NCBI RefSeq assembly: GCF_023242475.1
Contig: NZ_JALJFG010000001.1
Coordinates: forward strand, 310,001 to 374,000
Direction: 5' to 3'
DNA: 64,000 bases
Source: Pseudomonas sp. MWU15-20650
Lineage (GTDB): Bacteria > Pseudomonadota > Gammaproteobacteria > Pseudomonadales > Pseudomonadaceae
This document shows positions 29,185-39,199 of this stretch, piece after piece. Both the position numbers and the translations under genes were made by a program. The notes below the pieces were generated by a model. The model ran no database searches. It worked only from the letters and a program-made list of their open reading frames with translations, and was not told the origin of the DNA. Every line of letters starts with the position of its first letter. Within the stretch, counting starts at the first letter, position 1.

Positions 29185-30678
29185 ATGACCACCCTGACCC
29201 GTGCCGACTGGGAACAACGCGCCAAGGATCTGAAGATCGAAGGCCGCGCCTATATCAATGGCGAATACACCGCCGCCGCTTCCGGTAACACCTTCGAATG
29301 CATCAGCCCGGTCGATGGCCGTCTGCTGGCTACCGTCGCCAGCTGTGACGCCGCCGACGCCCAGCGTGCCGTAGAAAACGCCCGCGCTACCTTCAATTCC
29401 GGTGTCTGGTCGCGCCTGGCGCCGGCCAAGCGCAAAGCCGCCATGATCCGTTTCGCCGCACTGCTCAAGGCCAATGCCGAAGAGCTGGCGCTGCTGGAAA
29501 CCCTGGACATGGGCAAGCCGATCAGCGACTCCCTGGGCATTGACGTGCCCGGCGCGGCGCAAGCCTTGAGCTGGAGCGGCGAGGCGATCGACAAGATCTA
29601 CGACGAAGTCGCGGCCACCCCGCACGATCAACTGGGCCTGGTGACCCGTGAACCCGTGGGGGTTGTCGGCGCTATCGTGCCGTGGAACTTCCCGCTCATG
29701 ATGGCCTGCTGGAAACTCGGCCCCGCGCTGTCGACCGGTAACTCGGTGATTCTCAAGCCGTCCGAAAAGTCCCCGCTGACCGCCATCCGCATTGCGGCCC
29801 TGGCGGTTGAAGCCGGTATTCCAAAAGGCGTGTTCAACGTGCTGCCAGGCTACGGGCACACCGTGGGTAACGCGCTGGCGTTGCACATGGATGTCGACAC
29901 CCTGGTGTTTACCGGCTCCACCAAGATCGCCAAGCAACTGTTGATCCGCTCCGGCGAATCGAACATGAAGCGCGTCTGGCTGGAAGCGGGCGGCAAAAGC
30001 CCGAACATCGTGTTTGCCGACGCTCCGGACCTGCAAGCTGCCGCCGAGTCCGCCGCCGGCGCCATTGCCTTCAACCAGGGCGAAGTCTGCACCGCGGGTT
30101 CGCGCCTGCTGGTAGAGCGCTCGATCAAGGACACATTCCTGCCACTGGTGATCGAGGCCCTCAAAGGCTGGAAGCCGGGCAACCCGCTGGACCCCGCCAC
30201 CACTGTGGGGGCGCTGGTGGACACTCAGCAGATGAACACCGTGCTGTCGTACATCGAGGCTGGCCATGCTGACGGTGCCAAGCTGGTGGCCGGCGGCAAG
30301 CGTACTCTGGAAGACACGGGCGGGACTTACGTGGAACCGACGATCTTCGACGGCGTGACCAACGCCATGAAGATTGCCCAGGAAGAGATCTTTGGCCCAG
30401 TGCTGTCGGTGATCACCTTCGACAGCGCTGAAGAGGCCATCGCCATCGCCAACGACACCCAATACGGGCTGGCTGCCGCAGTGTGGACGGCGGATATCTC
30501 CAAGGCGCACCTGACTGCCAAGGCCCTGCGTGCCGGTAGCGTGTGGGTGAACCAGTACGACGGCGGTGACATGACTGCGCCGTTTGGCGGTTTCAAACAG
30601 TCGGGCAATGGTCGCGACAAGTCGCTGCATGCGTTCGACAAGTACACCGAGCTGAAGGCGACCTGGATCAAGCTGTAA
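29185..30678 (+). CDS. kauB: Aldehyde dehydrogenase for polyamine/guanidinobutyrate catabolism (PauC/KauB-like)
   Basis: A 497-residue NAD(P)-dependent aldehyde dehydrogenase. Catalytic Cys302 (GEVCTAG) and Glu267 (WLEAGGKSP) are present, as are the cofactor motif FTGSTKIAK and PWNFPLMM. By sequence style and synteny it matches the P. aeruginosa gene PA5312 (kauB/pauC), whose product oxidises gamma-glutamyl-aminobutyraldehyde and 4-guanidinobutyraldehyde. A related oxidoreductase (35426) and PauR-like regulator (40793) are nearby. The ATG has AGAGGAGG upstream. A possible operator, GTCAAATATATTGAAAC, lies at 29041-29057. Confidence 0.85.
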   Translation: MTTLTRADWEQRAKDLKIEGRAYINGEYTAAASGNTFECISPVDGRLLATVASCDAADAQRAVENARATFNSGVWSRLAPAKRKAAMIRFAALLKANAEELALLETLDMGKPISDSLGIDVPGAAQALSWSGEAIDKIYDEVAATPHDQLGLVTREPVGVVGAIVPWNFPLMMACWKLGPALSTGNSVILKPSEKSPLTAIRIAALAVEAGIPKGVFNVLPGYGHTVGNALALHMDVDTLVFTGSTKIAKQLLIRSGESNMKRVWLEAGGKSPNIVFADAPDLQAAAESAAGAIAFNQGEVCTAGSRLLVERSIKDTFLPLVIEALKGWKPGNPLDPATTVGALVDTQQMNTVLSYIEAGHADGAKLVAGGKRTLEDTGGTYVEPTIFDGVTNAMKIAQEEIFGPVLSVITFDSAEEAIAIANDTQYGLAAAVWTADISKAHLTAKALRAGSVWVNQYDGGDMTAPFGGFKQSGNGRDKSLHAFDKYTELKATWIKL

Positions 30679-30696
30679 GCAGCACCGCTGATCCCC

Positions 30697-30795
30697 TGTA
30701 GGAGCGAGCTTGCTCGCGAAAAGCGTCAACGATACGCGTGAACTCCAGTTAAACGCGGTGTCCTTGAGTTCTTCGCGAGCGAGCTCGCTCCTACA
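30697..30795. repeat. Paired REP element (TGTAGGAGCGAGC type)
   Basis: TGTAGGAGCGAGCTTGCTCG (30697 on) and CGAGCGAGCTCGCTCCTACA (to 30795) are inverted copies about 60 bases apart, forming a classical BIME of fluorescent pseudomonads. It fills the gap between the aldehyde dehydrogenase and MFS genes. Confidence 0.88.
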
Positions 30796-30839
30796 GTTCG
30801 TTTGCAGCGCTGAAAATAATCCTCCACAGGAGCGTGGAA

Positions 30840-31982
30840 ATGCGTTGGGCGACTTATTTCGCCGTCCTGGCCTCGGTGCTCAGCGTTGGCCTGGCGCTGG
30901 GTGTCAGCATGCCGCTGGTGTCCTTGCGGCTGGAAGGTTGGGGCTACGGCAGTTTCGCCATTGGCGTGATGGCTGCGATGCCGGCGTTTGGCGTGCTGTT
31001 GGGGGCCAAGGTCTCCAGCCGAATGGCCTCTTGGCTCGGTACCGCCCACTTGATGCGCCTGTGCCTGTGGGCCGGTGCCGTGTCCATCGGCTTGCTGGCG
31101 ATCCTGCCCAGCTACCCGGTGTGGTTGGTGCTGCGGCTGATGATCGGGGTGATCCTGACCATCGTGTTTATTCTTGGCGAAAGCTGGATCAATCAATTGG
31201 TGGTGGAGCAGTGGCGTGGCCGACTGGTGGCGTTGTATGGCTGCAGTTACGCCTTGAGCCAACTGTCGGGGCCCTTACTGCTGGGGCTGATCGGCACCGA
31301 TCATGACTACGGTTTCTGGGTGGGTGTGGGCCTGCTGATGGTGGCTCCGTTGTTGCTGCTGAGGCGTTCTGGTGCACCGACCGCGGAGTCCTTCAGCGTC
31401 ACCTTTGGTGACCTGTGGCGCTTCTGTTTGAGCCTGCCGGCGATTGCCTGGGCAGTGGCGCTTTTTGCCGCGTTCGAAGCGATGATTCTGACGCTGTTGC
31501 CGGTGTACTGCCTGCAACAGGGTTTCACTGCCGAGATCGCCTTGGCGATGGTCAGTACGGTGGTGGTCGGTGATGCGCTGCTGCAATTGCCTATCGGTGC
31601 CTTGGCCGACTACCTGCCGCGACGCACGCTGTTCCTGGGGTGCGCGCTGCTGTTGCTGGCGTCGAGCCTGGCGATTGCGCCGTTGATGCACACCCCGCTG
31701 ATCTGGCCGGTATGGGTGGTGTTCGGTGCCAGTGCGGGAGGGTTGTTTACCCTGTCGTTGATCTTGATTGGCGAACGCTACCGTGACGACGCATTGGTGC
31801 GTGCCAATGCCCATGTGGCGCAGCTGTGGGGTATCGGATGCCTGATCGGGCCGCTCGTGGCGGGTGCAGGCAGCCAGTGGATCAGTGGGCATGCGCTACC
31901 GTGGCTGATGGCCGCCGGGGCGTCTGGGTTGGTGGTGCTGTTGCTGCGCCAAGGGGCGTTTGGCGCAGCACAAACAGCCTAG
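30840..31982 (+). CDS. MFS transporter (YcaD-like)
   Basis: A 380-residue protein with about twelve hydrophobic segments, the cytoplasmic-loop motif and no long central loop, as in YcaD-type major facilitator carriers. The ATG at 30840 is seven bases after AGGAG; the GTG at 30834 is too close to it. It corresponds by position to PA5311 of P. aeruginosa. Substrate unknown. The end overlaps the convergent phospholipase D gene by four bases. Confidence 0.85.
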   Translation: MRWATYFAVLASVLSVGLALGVSMPLVSLRLEGWGYGSFAIGVMAAMPAFGVLLGAKVSSRMASWLGTAHLMRLCLWAGAVSIGLLAILPSYPVWLVLRLMIGVILTIVFILGESWINQLVVEQWRGRLVALYGCSYALSQLSGPLLLGLIGTDHDYGFWVGVGLLMVAPLLLLRRSGAPTAESFSVTFGDLWRFCLSLPAIAWAVALFAAFEAMILTLLPVYCLQQGFTAEIALAMVSTVVVGDALLQLPIGALADYLPRRTLFLGCALLLLASSLAIAPLMHTPLIWPVWVVFGASAGGLFTLSLILIGERYRDDALVRANAHVAQLWGIGCLIGPLVAGAGSQWISGHALPWLMAAGASGLVVLLLRQGAFGAAQTA

Positions 31983-33547
31983 AGCATGCGCTCCAGGCCG
32001 ACGGTGGTGGCGAACCAGGCATTGAACCGTCGCCACCAACTGCCTGGCTCTTGGGTCAGGGTATGTAACTGGCCGTTATCTTCAGTGAGCCACACCACTT
32101 GGCCATCGCGCAGTTTCGCTTCATAGCTCAAGGCCGGTGACATGCCCTCCAGTGCCAGGTTACGTACGTGCTCCGCCAGCTCGGGGCTGTCCACCAGTAC
32201 GCCGACTTCGGTGTTCCACAGCACTGATCGCGGGTCGAAATTGAACGAGCCAATAAACGACTTTTCGCGATCAAAGATCATCGCCTTGCTGTGCAGGCTG
32301 GAGTCCGAACCGTGGAAGCTGCCTCGACGAAACAGATGCGGGCCGCTGCCGCCTCCGGCGTCCCCCGGTTGGCGGCGCAACTCGTAGAGTTTGACCCCGT
32401 GCTCCAGCAACGCCTTGCGGTAGGGCGCGTAACCGCCGTGCACGGCCGGTACATCGGTAGCTTCCAGGGAGTTGGTCAGCAGGCTCACCGATACGCCTGC
32501 GTCGGCGCGCCCGGTCAGATACACAAGCCCGGGTTGCCCCGGTACGAAGTACGCCGAGATCATCATCAACTCATGGTTGACGCCCTGTAGCTCCGGCGCC
32601 AGTTGGGTGGTCAGCAGCAGGCGAGGGTCTGGATCGGCCTTGGCCAATACCTTGCTCGGCGCGTCCCACAGCGCCTGGTTCCAGGCCCAGATCAGCTCAC
32701 GGCGCCAGGTGTCCATGTGTGGTTGGGTCTGGTAGGTGCGCAAGCGGTTGTACAAGGCGTGATGCTGCTGGCGCGATTCGGCCAGCGAATCGTGCAGGCG
32801 AGTGCGCGCGGCGGCCAGGTCGCCTTTGGAGGGCTTGCTTGAGATGAAGTCATCGATGGGCTTGCTCAGGGCGCTGTTCCAGTATTGATCGAAGCTGTGG
32901 CCCAACTGCTCGGCTACCGGCCCGACGCTGAGCATGTCGATATCGGTGAAGTTCAGGTTGGGTTCGGCGTCGAAATACTCATCCCCCAGGTTGCGCCCGC
33001 CAACGATCGCCGCGCTGTTATCCGCCAGCCACAGTTTGTTGTGCATGCGCCGGTGTTGCAGCGACAGGTTGAACACGCGGCCCATGGCGCGCGTGACGCC
33101 CGTGCTGCGCCCAAGATGCAGGGGGTTGAACAGGCGAATTTCGATCTTGGGGTGGGCGGCGAGGGTGGCGATGATCTGGTCAAGGCCGTCGCTGGTGGTG
33201 TCGTCCAGCAGGATCCGGATACGCACCCCACGGTCGGCGGCCTTGAGCAGTTCATCTACCAGCATCCGGGTGCTGATGCCGTCATGCACGATGTAGTACT
33301 GCAGGTCGAGGCTGGTCTGGGCGTTGCGGATCAGCTCGGCACGGGCCATGAAGGCTTCGCTGCTATTGGGCAGCAAGCGGAAGCCGGAGCGTCCCTGATA
33401 CGGCGCCGCCTGGGTCTGGATCGAGCGGCCGAACGACGACTGTGCCGCTGGCAGGGCGTCGCTGGGGATACGTGGGTTGTCGACCGTAGCGCAGCCACCC
33501 AGGGCCAATGCGCCTAACAGCAAAAACGGTAAGAGCCGTCGAATCAT
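31979..33547 (-). CDS. Phospholipase D/cardiolipin synthase-type lipoprotein
   Basis: A 522-residue protein with two HKD motifs: HNKLWLAD (followed by GGRN) and HSKAMIFD (followed by GSFNFDPRS). The duplicated HxKxxxxD pair is the active site of the phospholipase D superfamily. It starts with a lipoprotein signal MIRRLLPFLLLGALALGGCA, so it is membrane-anchored in the periplasm. The overall layout is near ClsC-type cardiolipin synthases, which join phosphatidyl groups. A YmdB-like partner is not next to it. The start is chosen for the signal; the ribosome site is weak. Confidence 0.85.
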   Translation of the reverse strand: MIRRLLPFLLLGALALGGCATVDNPRIPSDALPAAQSSFGRSIQTQAAPYQGRSGFRLLPNSSEAFMARAELIRNAQTSLDLQYYIVHDGISTRMLVDELLKAADRGVRIRILLDDTTSDGLDQIIATLAAHPKIEIRLFNPLHLGRSTGVTRAMGRVFNLSLQHRRMHNKLWLADNSAAIVGGRNLGDEYFDAEPNLNFTDIDMLSVGPVAEQLGHSFDQYWNSALSKPIDDFISSKPSKGDLAAARTRLHDSLAESRQQHHALYNRLRTYQTQPHMDTWRRELIWAWNQALWDAPSKVLAKADPDPRLLLTTQLAPELQGVNHELMMISAYFVPGQPGLVYLTGRADAGVSVSLLTNSLEATDVPAVHGGYAPYRKALLEHGVKLYELRRQPGDAGGGSGPHLFRRGSFHGSDSSLHSKAMIFDREKSFIGSFNFDPRSVLWNTEVGVLVDSPELAEHVRNLALEGMSPALSYEAKLRDGQVVWLTEDNGQLHTLTQEPGSWWRRFNAWFATTVGLERML

Positions 33548-33609
33548 CAAGGAAACTGCTTCCGGATCAGGGCGGTTGTCGGCATATGACGGCAATGGCT
33601 CGGGAAAGG

Positions 33610-35034
33610 TCAGTCGTCGGTCTCGGCCAGCATTTTACTCGCGGTGGCACCGACCTTGCGCACGGCTTCTTCAATCTGCGGCGTTGGCTTGGCTCCGTAG
33701 TTCATGCGCAGGCAATTACGGTATTTGCCGGACGCGGAAAAGATACTGCCTACGGCCACCTGGACGCCTTGCTCCACCAGAGCACGATTGAGTTTCAATG
33801 TGTCGAAACCATCAGGCAGCTCTATCCATAGCATAAAGCTGCCCTGCGGCCGGCTGGCACGCGTCCCGGCCGGGAAGTAGCGGCTGACCCAGTCGAGCAT
33901 CAAGTCGCGATTACGCTGGTATTGCGTGCGCATCCTGCGCAAATGGGGCTCGAAGTGACCGCCCTTGAGGAACTCGGCAATCGCGATCTGCGGCTGTGTG
34001 GCGGTAGAGCCGGTGCTGATGTATTTCATGTGCAGCACCCGCTCCAGGTACCGACCCGGTGCGACCCAGCCAATGCGCAGGCCAGGCGCCAAGGTTTTTG
34101 AGAACGAGCTGCACAGCAATACGCGGCCATCTTCGTCGAACGATTTGATGGTGCGCGGGCGCGGGTAGCTGTAGGCCAGTTCGCCATACACATCGTCTTC
34201 GATAATTGCCACGTCAAAGCGCTGAGCCAGGGTCAGCAGTGCGCGCTTGCGCGCCTCGGGCATGATGTAACCCAGGGGGTTATTGCAGTTTGGGGTGAGT
34301 TGAATGACTTTGACCGGCCACTGTTCCAACGCCAGCTCCAGGGCTTCCAGGCTGATGCCGGTGAGCGGGTCGGTGGGGATTTCCAGGGCTTTCATGCCCA
34401 GGCCCTTGAGGGTTTGCATGGCCCCGTGGAAGCTGGGCGAATCCACCGCGACGATGTCGCCGGGCTCACAGATTGCGTGGATGCTGGCGGACAGTGCCTC
34501 ATGGCAGCCCGTAGTCACTACAATGTCTTCGGCGCTCAATTGGCAGCCGGAATCCAATGACAGTCGAGCGATTTGTTCACGTAGCTCCATACAGCCGAGG
34601 ATGTTGTCGTAATACAGCCCTGGCAGATCCTGGCGCCGGCTTACACGTGCCAGGCTGCGCAGCAGGGGCTTGAGGGTGGGTGATAATACATCCGGCATGC
34701 CACGCCCCATCTGTATGACATCTTTGCGCGGCACCGCGCGAATCAGCTCCAGCACTTGGTCCCACTGGGAGATTTCTACCGGCCGCTGCGCGGGGCGCCC
34801 CACCTCGGGCAGTGCCGGCAACTCGCGGCCAACAGGCACAAAATAGCCGGACTTAGGCTTGGGCGTCGCCAGGCCGTTATCCTCCAGCAGTCGATAAGCC
34901 TGCTGCACAGTGCTCAGGCTAACCCCATGCTCCACACTCAATGCCCGCACTGAGGGCAACCGATCTCCAGGGCGATAGAAGCCTTGTTCGATGCGAGTGC
35001 CCAGCAATTCGGCGAGGTTGACGTAGAGCGTCAT
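33610..35034 (-). CDS. MocR-type GntR/aminotransferase regulator
   Basis: A 474-residue fusion: winged helix at residues 1-70 (GDRLPSVRALSVEHGVSLST) and a class I aminotransferase-like domain. The PLP lysine is Lys313 in SFSKTLAPGLRIGW, and NPLGYIMPEARK and DDVYGELAY are also present. Such proteins use PLP to sense amines or amino acids and often control a divergent or nearby gene. Here the divergent gene is a small DUF1127 protein. The target gene is not known. Confidence 0.9.
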   Translation of the reverse strand: MTLYVNLAELLGTRIEQGFYRPGDRLPSVRALSVEHGVSLSTVQQAYRLLEDNGLATPKPKSGYFVPVGRELPALPEVGRPAQRPVEISQWDQVLELIRAVPRKDVIQMGRGMPDVLSPTLKPLLRSLARVSRRQDLPGLYYDNILGCMELREQIARLSLDSGCQLSAEDIVVTTGCHEALSASIHAICEPGDIVAVDSPSFHGAMQTLKGLGMKALEIPTDPLTGISLEALELALEQWPVKVIQLTPNCNNPLGYIMPEARKRALLTLAQRFDVAIIEDDVYGELAYSYPRPRTIKSFDEDGRVLLCSSFSKTLAPGLRIGWVAPGRYLERVLHMKYISTGSTATQPQIAIAEFLKGGHFEPHLRRMRTQYQRNRDLMLDWVSRYFPAGTRASRPQGSFMLWIELPDGFDTLKLNRALVEQGVQVAVGSIFSASGKYRNCLRMNYGAKPTPQIEEAVRKVGATASKMLAETDD

Positions 35035-35200
35035 GACAGTTGCTCCTGAGAGACCAGTACAGATAGAGGCAAAATACAGGATTCAGGCGTCCAGAGTCAG
35101 TGTCTGTATGGATTTAATAAAAATTGGCTGAATCTGTAATGGCTTTGCCTGTGCGCCCATCCTAGTCACTCATGGCAACAGGCAAATGAGGGACTGCAAA

Positions 35201-35425
35201 ATGAACGGCATGGGTGATGTGCGGTTGGCGCTACACGGCCAGGAACTGGAAGTGGGGCAGGGGCGGGTGATGTCGGGGCTCACGGAGAGCCGCTGGGTGC
35301 TGTTCTGGCATCGCCGTTGCACACGCAAAGTCTTGATGAGCCTGACCCCCGAGCAATTGCGCGATGTAGGGCTGACGGCAGAACAGGCGCGCCATGAGGG
35401 TTTGAAACCCTTCTGGCGCGGTTGA
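35201..35425 (+). CDS. DUF1127 small protein
   Basis: A 74-residue protein. The C-terminal half is a DUF1127 domain (SLTPEQLRDVGLTAEQARHE after a basic WHRRCTRKVL segment). The ATG at 35201 is seven bases after GAGGGA; the in-frame ATG at 35186 is less well placed. Some DUF1127 proteins bind RNA and affect phosphate or C4 metabolism, but this one is uncharacterised. It is divergent from the MocR regulator, which is a plausible control. Its stop codon abuts the stop of the convergent oxidoreductase gene. Confidence 0.8.
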   Translation: MNGMGDVRLALHGQELEVGQGRVMSGLTESRWVLFWHRRCTRKVLMSLTPEQLRDVGLTAEQARHEGLKPFWRG

Positions 35426-36718
35426 TCAAACCAGCTCTTTGAGGCGGTGCCAGAGCATCCCGAGTGCCAGCAGCGGCGAACGCAGGTGTTTGCCGCCGGG
35501 GAAGGTGATGTGCGGCACCTGGGCGAACAGATCGAAGCGCCCCTGTTGCTGGCCGCTGATGGCTTCGGCCAGCAGCTTGCCCGCCAGATGCGTAGCGTTG
35601 AGACCATGGCCTGCATAGGCTTGGGCGTAATACACGTTGGGCTGATCTGCCAGCCGGCCAATCTGCGGCAGTCGATTAGCGCCGATGCCGATCATGCCGC
35701 CCCATTGGTAGTCGATTTTCACGTTGGCCAGTTGTGGGAACACCTGCAACATCTTCGGCCGCATATAGGCGCCGATGTCCTTCGGGTCGCGACCGGAATA
35801 GTGACAGGCGCCGCCGAACAACAGGCGGCGGTCGGCAGACAGTCGGAAGTAGTCCACCGTTACCCGCTGGTCACACACGGCCATGTTTTGCGGCAGTAGG
35901 TTGGCGGCTTGGGCTTCGCTCAAGGGCTCGGTGGCGATGATGTAGCTGCCGGCTGGCAGCACCTTGCCACTCAGTTGCGGGTTGAGGCCATTGAGGTAGG
36001 CGTTACAGGCCAGCACCAGGGTCTTGGCGCGCACATTGCCTTGGGTGGTGTGCACCTTGACCTCGGTGCCGTAGTCGATGCGTGTCACTTCAGATTGCTC
36101 AAACAGCTTCACGCCCAACTGCCGGGCAACACCAGCTTCGCCCAGCGCCAGGTTCAGCGGGTGCAGGTGGCCGGAGCCCATGTCGATCATACCGCCGACA
36201 TAGCGCTCGGAGCCGATCACGCGGCTCATCTGGCTGGCTTGCAGCAGCTCCACTTCATGGCGATAGCCCAGGCTGCGCAGCTCTTCGGCGTCTTCGGCCA
36301 GGCTCAGCAGGTCGCGGGGCTTGTTCGCGAGGTCGCAGTAACCCCAGGTCAGGTCACAGGGAATCTGGAAGCGTTCAACACGCTCGCGCACGATTTCCAC
36401 CGCTTCCAGGCCCATCAGTTTCATCTGGCGAACACCGTCGGTGCCGATCACATTGGCGAACTGGTCCAGACCGTGACCAATGCCGCGTATCAACTGGCCG
36501 CCATTGCGCCCGCTGGCACCCCAGCCGATCTTGCGCGCTTCCAGCAGCACCACGCTGAAACCACGCTCGGCCAGCTCCAAGGCGGTATTGAGCCCGGAGA
36601 AACCACCGCCGATCACGCACACATCGGCGCTCACATCGCCCGTCAACGCCGGGTAATCGGGTTGCGGCACGCTGCTGGCGGCGTAGTAGGACGTGGTGTG
36701 CCGGGCGCTGGCAGTCAT
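35426..36718 (-). CDS. FAD-dependent amine oxidoreductase (PauB/PuuB-like)
   Basis: A 430-residue D-amino-acid-oxidase-fold enzyme. The FAD motif is CVIGGGFSGLNTALELAERG and the downstream segment GWGASGRNGGQ is typical of gamma-glutamylputrescine oxidases. By position it matches PA5309 (PauB4) of P. aeruginosa, which oxidises gamma-glutamylated polyamines to the aldehyde used by the PauC/KauB enzyme encoded at 29185. The ATG at 36718 has GGGA upstream. Exact substrate not known. Confidence 0.82.
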   Translation of the reverse strand: MTASARHTTSYYAASSVPQPDYPALTGDVSADVCVIGGGFSGLNTALELAERGFSVVLLEARKIGWGASGRNGGQLIRGIGHGLDQFANVIGTDGVRQMKLMGLEAVEIVRERVERFQIPCDLTWGYCDLANKPRDLLSLAEDAEELRSLGYRHEVELLQASQMSRVIGSERYVGGMIDMGSGHLHPLNLALGEAGVARQLGVKLFEQSEVTRIDYGTEVKVHTTQGNVRAKTLVLACNAYLNGLNPQLSGKVLPAGSYIIATEPLSEAQAANLLPQNMAVCDQRVTVDYFRLSADRRLLFGGACHYSGRDPKDIGAYMRPKMLQVFPQLANVKIDYQWGGMIGIGANRLPQIGRLADQPNVYYAQAYAGHGLNATHLAGKLLAEAISGQQQGRFDLFAQVPHITFPGGKHLRSPLLALGMLWHRLKELV

Positions 36719-36833
36719 GGGGAGCATCCCTGTTTGGAAAATTTGACGCAGGATACAGCGGTCGGATGAAGCTGTCTGCGCAGGCCGTTTTGCTGCAGAA
36801 TCCACGCCTATTCGCCGTTCGGTACATGTTTCG

Positions 36834-37187
36834 ATGAGTTGTAACAGTCAGAAAATCAGTGCGCTGCGCCGACAGATTCCTTCTTTCGAGTGCGTCCCCG
36901 GCTGTCACGACTGCTGTGGGCCAGTGACCACCTCACCCGAGGAAATGTCGCGCCTGCCCCGCAAGACCGCCGCCGAGCAGGAGGCGGCCATGGACGAGTT
37001 GAATTGCGTGCACCTGGGGCCGAACGGCTGCACCGTGTATGACGAACGGCCGCTGATCTGCCGCCTGTTCGGTACCACCAAGACCTTGCCGTGCCCCAAT
37101 GGCCGGGGGCCGGTGGAGCTGATTCATCCTCGAGTTGAAAAGCAGATCCATGCGTACATGGCGAGTACCCGGCAAGTGCTGGTCTGA
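36834..37187 (+). CDS. YkgJ family cysteine-cluster protein
   Basis: A 117-residue protein with the family's cysteine pattern: CVPGCHDCC near residue 20, then CVHLGPNGCTVYDERPLICRLFG. These clusters are thought to bind zinc or an iron-sulfur centre. The function is unknown. It is divergent from the FAD oxidoreductase, with 115 bases between them. Confidence 0.88.
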   Translation: MSCNSQKISALRRQIPSFECVPGCHDCCGPVTTSPEEMSRLPRKTAAEQEAAMDELNCVHLGPNGCTVYDERPLICRLFGTTKTLPCPNGRGPVELIHPRVEKQIHAYMASTRQVLV

Positions 37188-37202
37188 CAGGTTTACGGGG
37201 TC

Positions 37203-37236
37203 AAATGTGGGACGGGGCTTGCCGCCTCCCACATTC
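37203..37236. repeat. REP hairpin
   Basis: AAATGTGGGACGGGGCTTGC with an inverted GCCTCCCACATT forms a single REP-type hairpin between the YkgJ gene and the convergent dadR. Confidence 0.8.
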
Positions 37237-37252
37237 GATTGAGTTGTGTTAG

Positions 37253-37741
37253 TCAGTCCGGAATCGGCAGGTTCAGGCTCTCCTTCACCTCTTCCATCAC
37301 GATATAGCTCTTGGATTCGCGCACATGAGGGAGTTTGAGCAAAATATCGCCCAGCAATTTGCGGTACGAAGCCATCTCGGAGATCCGCGCTTTCACCAGG
37401 TAGTCGAAATCCCCTGACACCAAGTGGCACTCCAGCACATGGGGCAATTTGAGCACGGCACGGCGGAATTCCTCAAAGGTGTCGCCAGACTTGTAATCCA
37501 GGCTGATCTCGACAAATACCAGCAAACTCCCCTTCAAATGCTGCGGGTTGAGCCGCGCGTTGTAGCCCATGATGATTCCCTCGCGCTCCAGGCGCCGTAC
37601 CCGTTCGGTACACGGCGTGGTGGACAGCCCGACCTTCTCACCCAGCTCCGTGAACGAAATACGCCCGTCGGTTTGCAGGATGCGCAAGATGTTGCGGTCG
37701 ATCTTGTCCAGCTCCCGCTTGGTCTGTGTGTTGGTACGCAT
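37253..37741 (-). CDS. dadR: Lrp/AsnC family regulator DadR
   Basis: A 162-residue regulator of the Lrp family: helix-turn-helix at residues 10-60 (ISFTELGEKVGLSTTPCTER) and a RAM ligand-binding domain after residue 70. It is divergent from dadA, as P. aeruginosa dadR, which activates dadAX in response to alanine. The AT-rich intergenic region 37742-37897 should hold its binding sites. A much longer frame upstream of its ATG is only antisense to dadA. Confidence 0.93.
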   Translation of the reverse strand: MRTNTQTKRELDKIDRNILRILQTDGRISFTELGEKVGLSTTPCTERVRRLEREGIIMGYNARLNPQHLKGSLLVFVEISLDYKSGDTFEEFRRAVLKLPHVLECHLVSGDFDYLVKARISEMASYRKLLGDILLKLPHVRESKSYIVMEEVKESLNLPIPD

Positions 37742-37897
37742 AGGGGATACGCCTCTGTGAAAAGGGTTTTTGCCGAGAATTGTCGCCAAATATAGGCATT
37801 TATATAGTGAAATGCACTGGTGATTGCTTTTTATACTGCGCCCATCATTGCTCGAATAACACACGTCAGCGGCTAAGCCCGTGATGAGGATATAAAA

Positions 37898-39199
37898 ATG
37901 CGCGTTCTGGTCTTGGGTAGCGGTGTCATTGGGGTGACCAGTGCCTACTATTTGGCGCGGGCCGGCTTTGACGTTGTAGTCGTCGACCGTCAGCCCGCCG
38001 CTGCCATGGAAACCAGTTTCGCCAACGCTGGCCAGGTATCGCCTGGCTATGCCTCGCCATGGGCCGCACCGGGCGTGCCGCTCAAGGCCATCAAGTGGCT
38101 GTTGCAGCGCCACGCGCCGCTGGCGATCAAGGCCACCGCCGATATCGATCAATACTTGTGGATGGCGCAGATGCTGCGCAATTGCACCGCCAGCCGTTAT
38201 GCGGTGAACAAGGAGCGTATGGTCCGCCTGTCTGAGTACAGCCGTGACTGCCTCGACGAATTGCGCGCAGAAACCGGTATTGCCTACGAAGGCCGAAGCC
38301 TTGGTACCACTCAGCTGTTCCGTACCCAGGCCCAGCTTGATGGCGCCGCCAAGGACATTGCAGTGCTGAAAGAGTCCGGTGTGCCGTTTGAACTGCTCGA
38401 CCGTGCCGGCATTGCTCGCGTTGAGCCGGCCTTGGCCAGCGTCACCGATATCCTCGCCGGTGCCCTGCGCCTGCCTAACGACCAGACCGGCGACTGCCAG
38501 ATGTTTACCACGCGCCTGGCCGACATGTGCAAGCAATTGGGCGTGGAGTTCCGCTTTGAGCAGGACATCCAGCGCCTCGACTATGCCGGCGACCGCATCA
38601 ATGGCGTCTGGATCGATGGCAAGCTGGAAACCGCCGACCGCTACGTGCTGGCCCTCGGCAGCTATTCGCCGAAGCTGCTCAAGCCACTGGGGATCAAGGC
38701 GCCGGTGTATCCGCTCAAGGGTTACTCGTTGACCGTGCCGATCACCAACCCGGCGATGGCCCCGACGTCGACCATTCTCGACGAGACCTACAAGGTCGCG
38801 ATCACCCGTTTCGACAACCGTATCCGCGTCGGCGGCATGGCTGAAATAGCCGGCTTTGACCTGTCGCTGAACCCACGTCGGCGTGAAACCCTGGAGATGA
38901 TCGTCAACGACCTTTATCCTCAGGGCGGCGATTTGACCGAAGCCAGTTTCTGGACCGGCCTGCGCCCGACCACACCCGATGGCACGCCGATTGTCGGTGC
39001 CACGCCGTTCAAGAACCTGTTCCTGAATACCGGCCACGGCACGCTCGGCTGGACCATGGCCTGCGGCTCCGGTCGTTTGCTGGCCGACCTGATGGCGAAG
39101 AAAACGCCGCAAATCAGCGCTGAAGGCCTCGATATTTCCCGTTATGGCAACCACCAGGAGTCCGCAAGACATGTCAATCCAGCGCCAGCTCACCAATGA
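37898..39199 (+). CDS. dadA: D-amino acid dehydrogenase small subunit
   Basis: A 433-residue FAD enzyme that oxidises D-alanine to pyruvate and feeds electrons to the respiratory chain. The N-terminal FAD motif is [19 protein letters not shown]; the C-terminal part has [14 protein letters not shown] and [16 protein letters not shown]. Its promoter has a plausible -10 (TATACT at 37835) but a poor -35, fitting activation by DadR. Its end overlaps the next gene by 29 bases. Confidence 0.96.
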   Translation: MRVLVLGSGVIGVTSAYYLARAGFDVVVVDRQPAAAMETSFANAGQVSPGYASPWAAPGVPLKAIKWLLQRHAPLAIKATADIDQYLWMAQMLRNCTASRYAVNKERMVRLSEYSRDCLDELRAETGIAYEGRSLGTTQLFRTQAQLDGAAKDIAVLKESGVPFELLDRAGIARVEPALASVTDILAGALRLPNDQTGDCQMFTTRLADMCKQLGVEFRFEQDIQRLDYAGDRINGVWIDGKLETADRYVLALGSYSPKLLKPLGIKAPVYPLKGYSLTVPITNPAMAPTSTILDETYKVAITRFDNRIRVGGMAEIAGFDLSLNPRRRETLEMIVNDLYPQGGDLTEASFWTGLRPTTPDGTPIVGATPFKNLFLNTGHGTLGWTMACGSGRLLADLMAKKTPQISAEGLDISRYGNHQESARHVNPAPAHQ

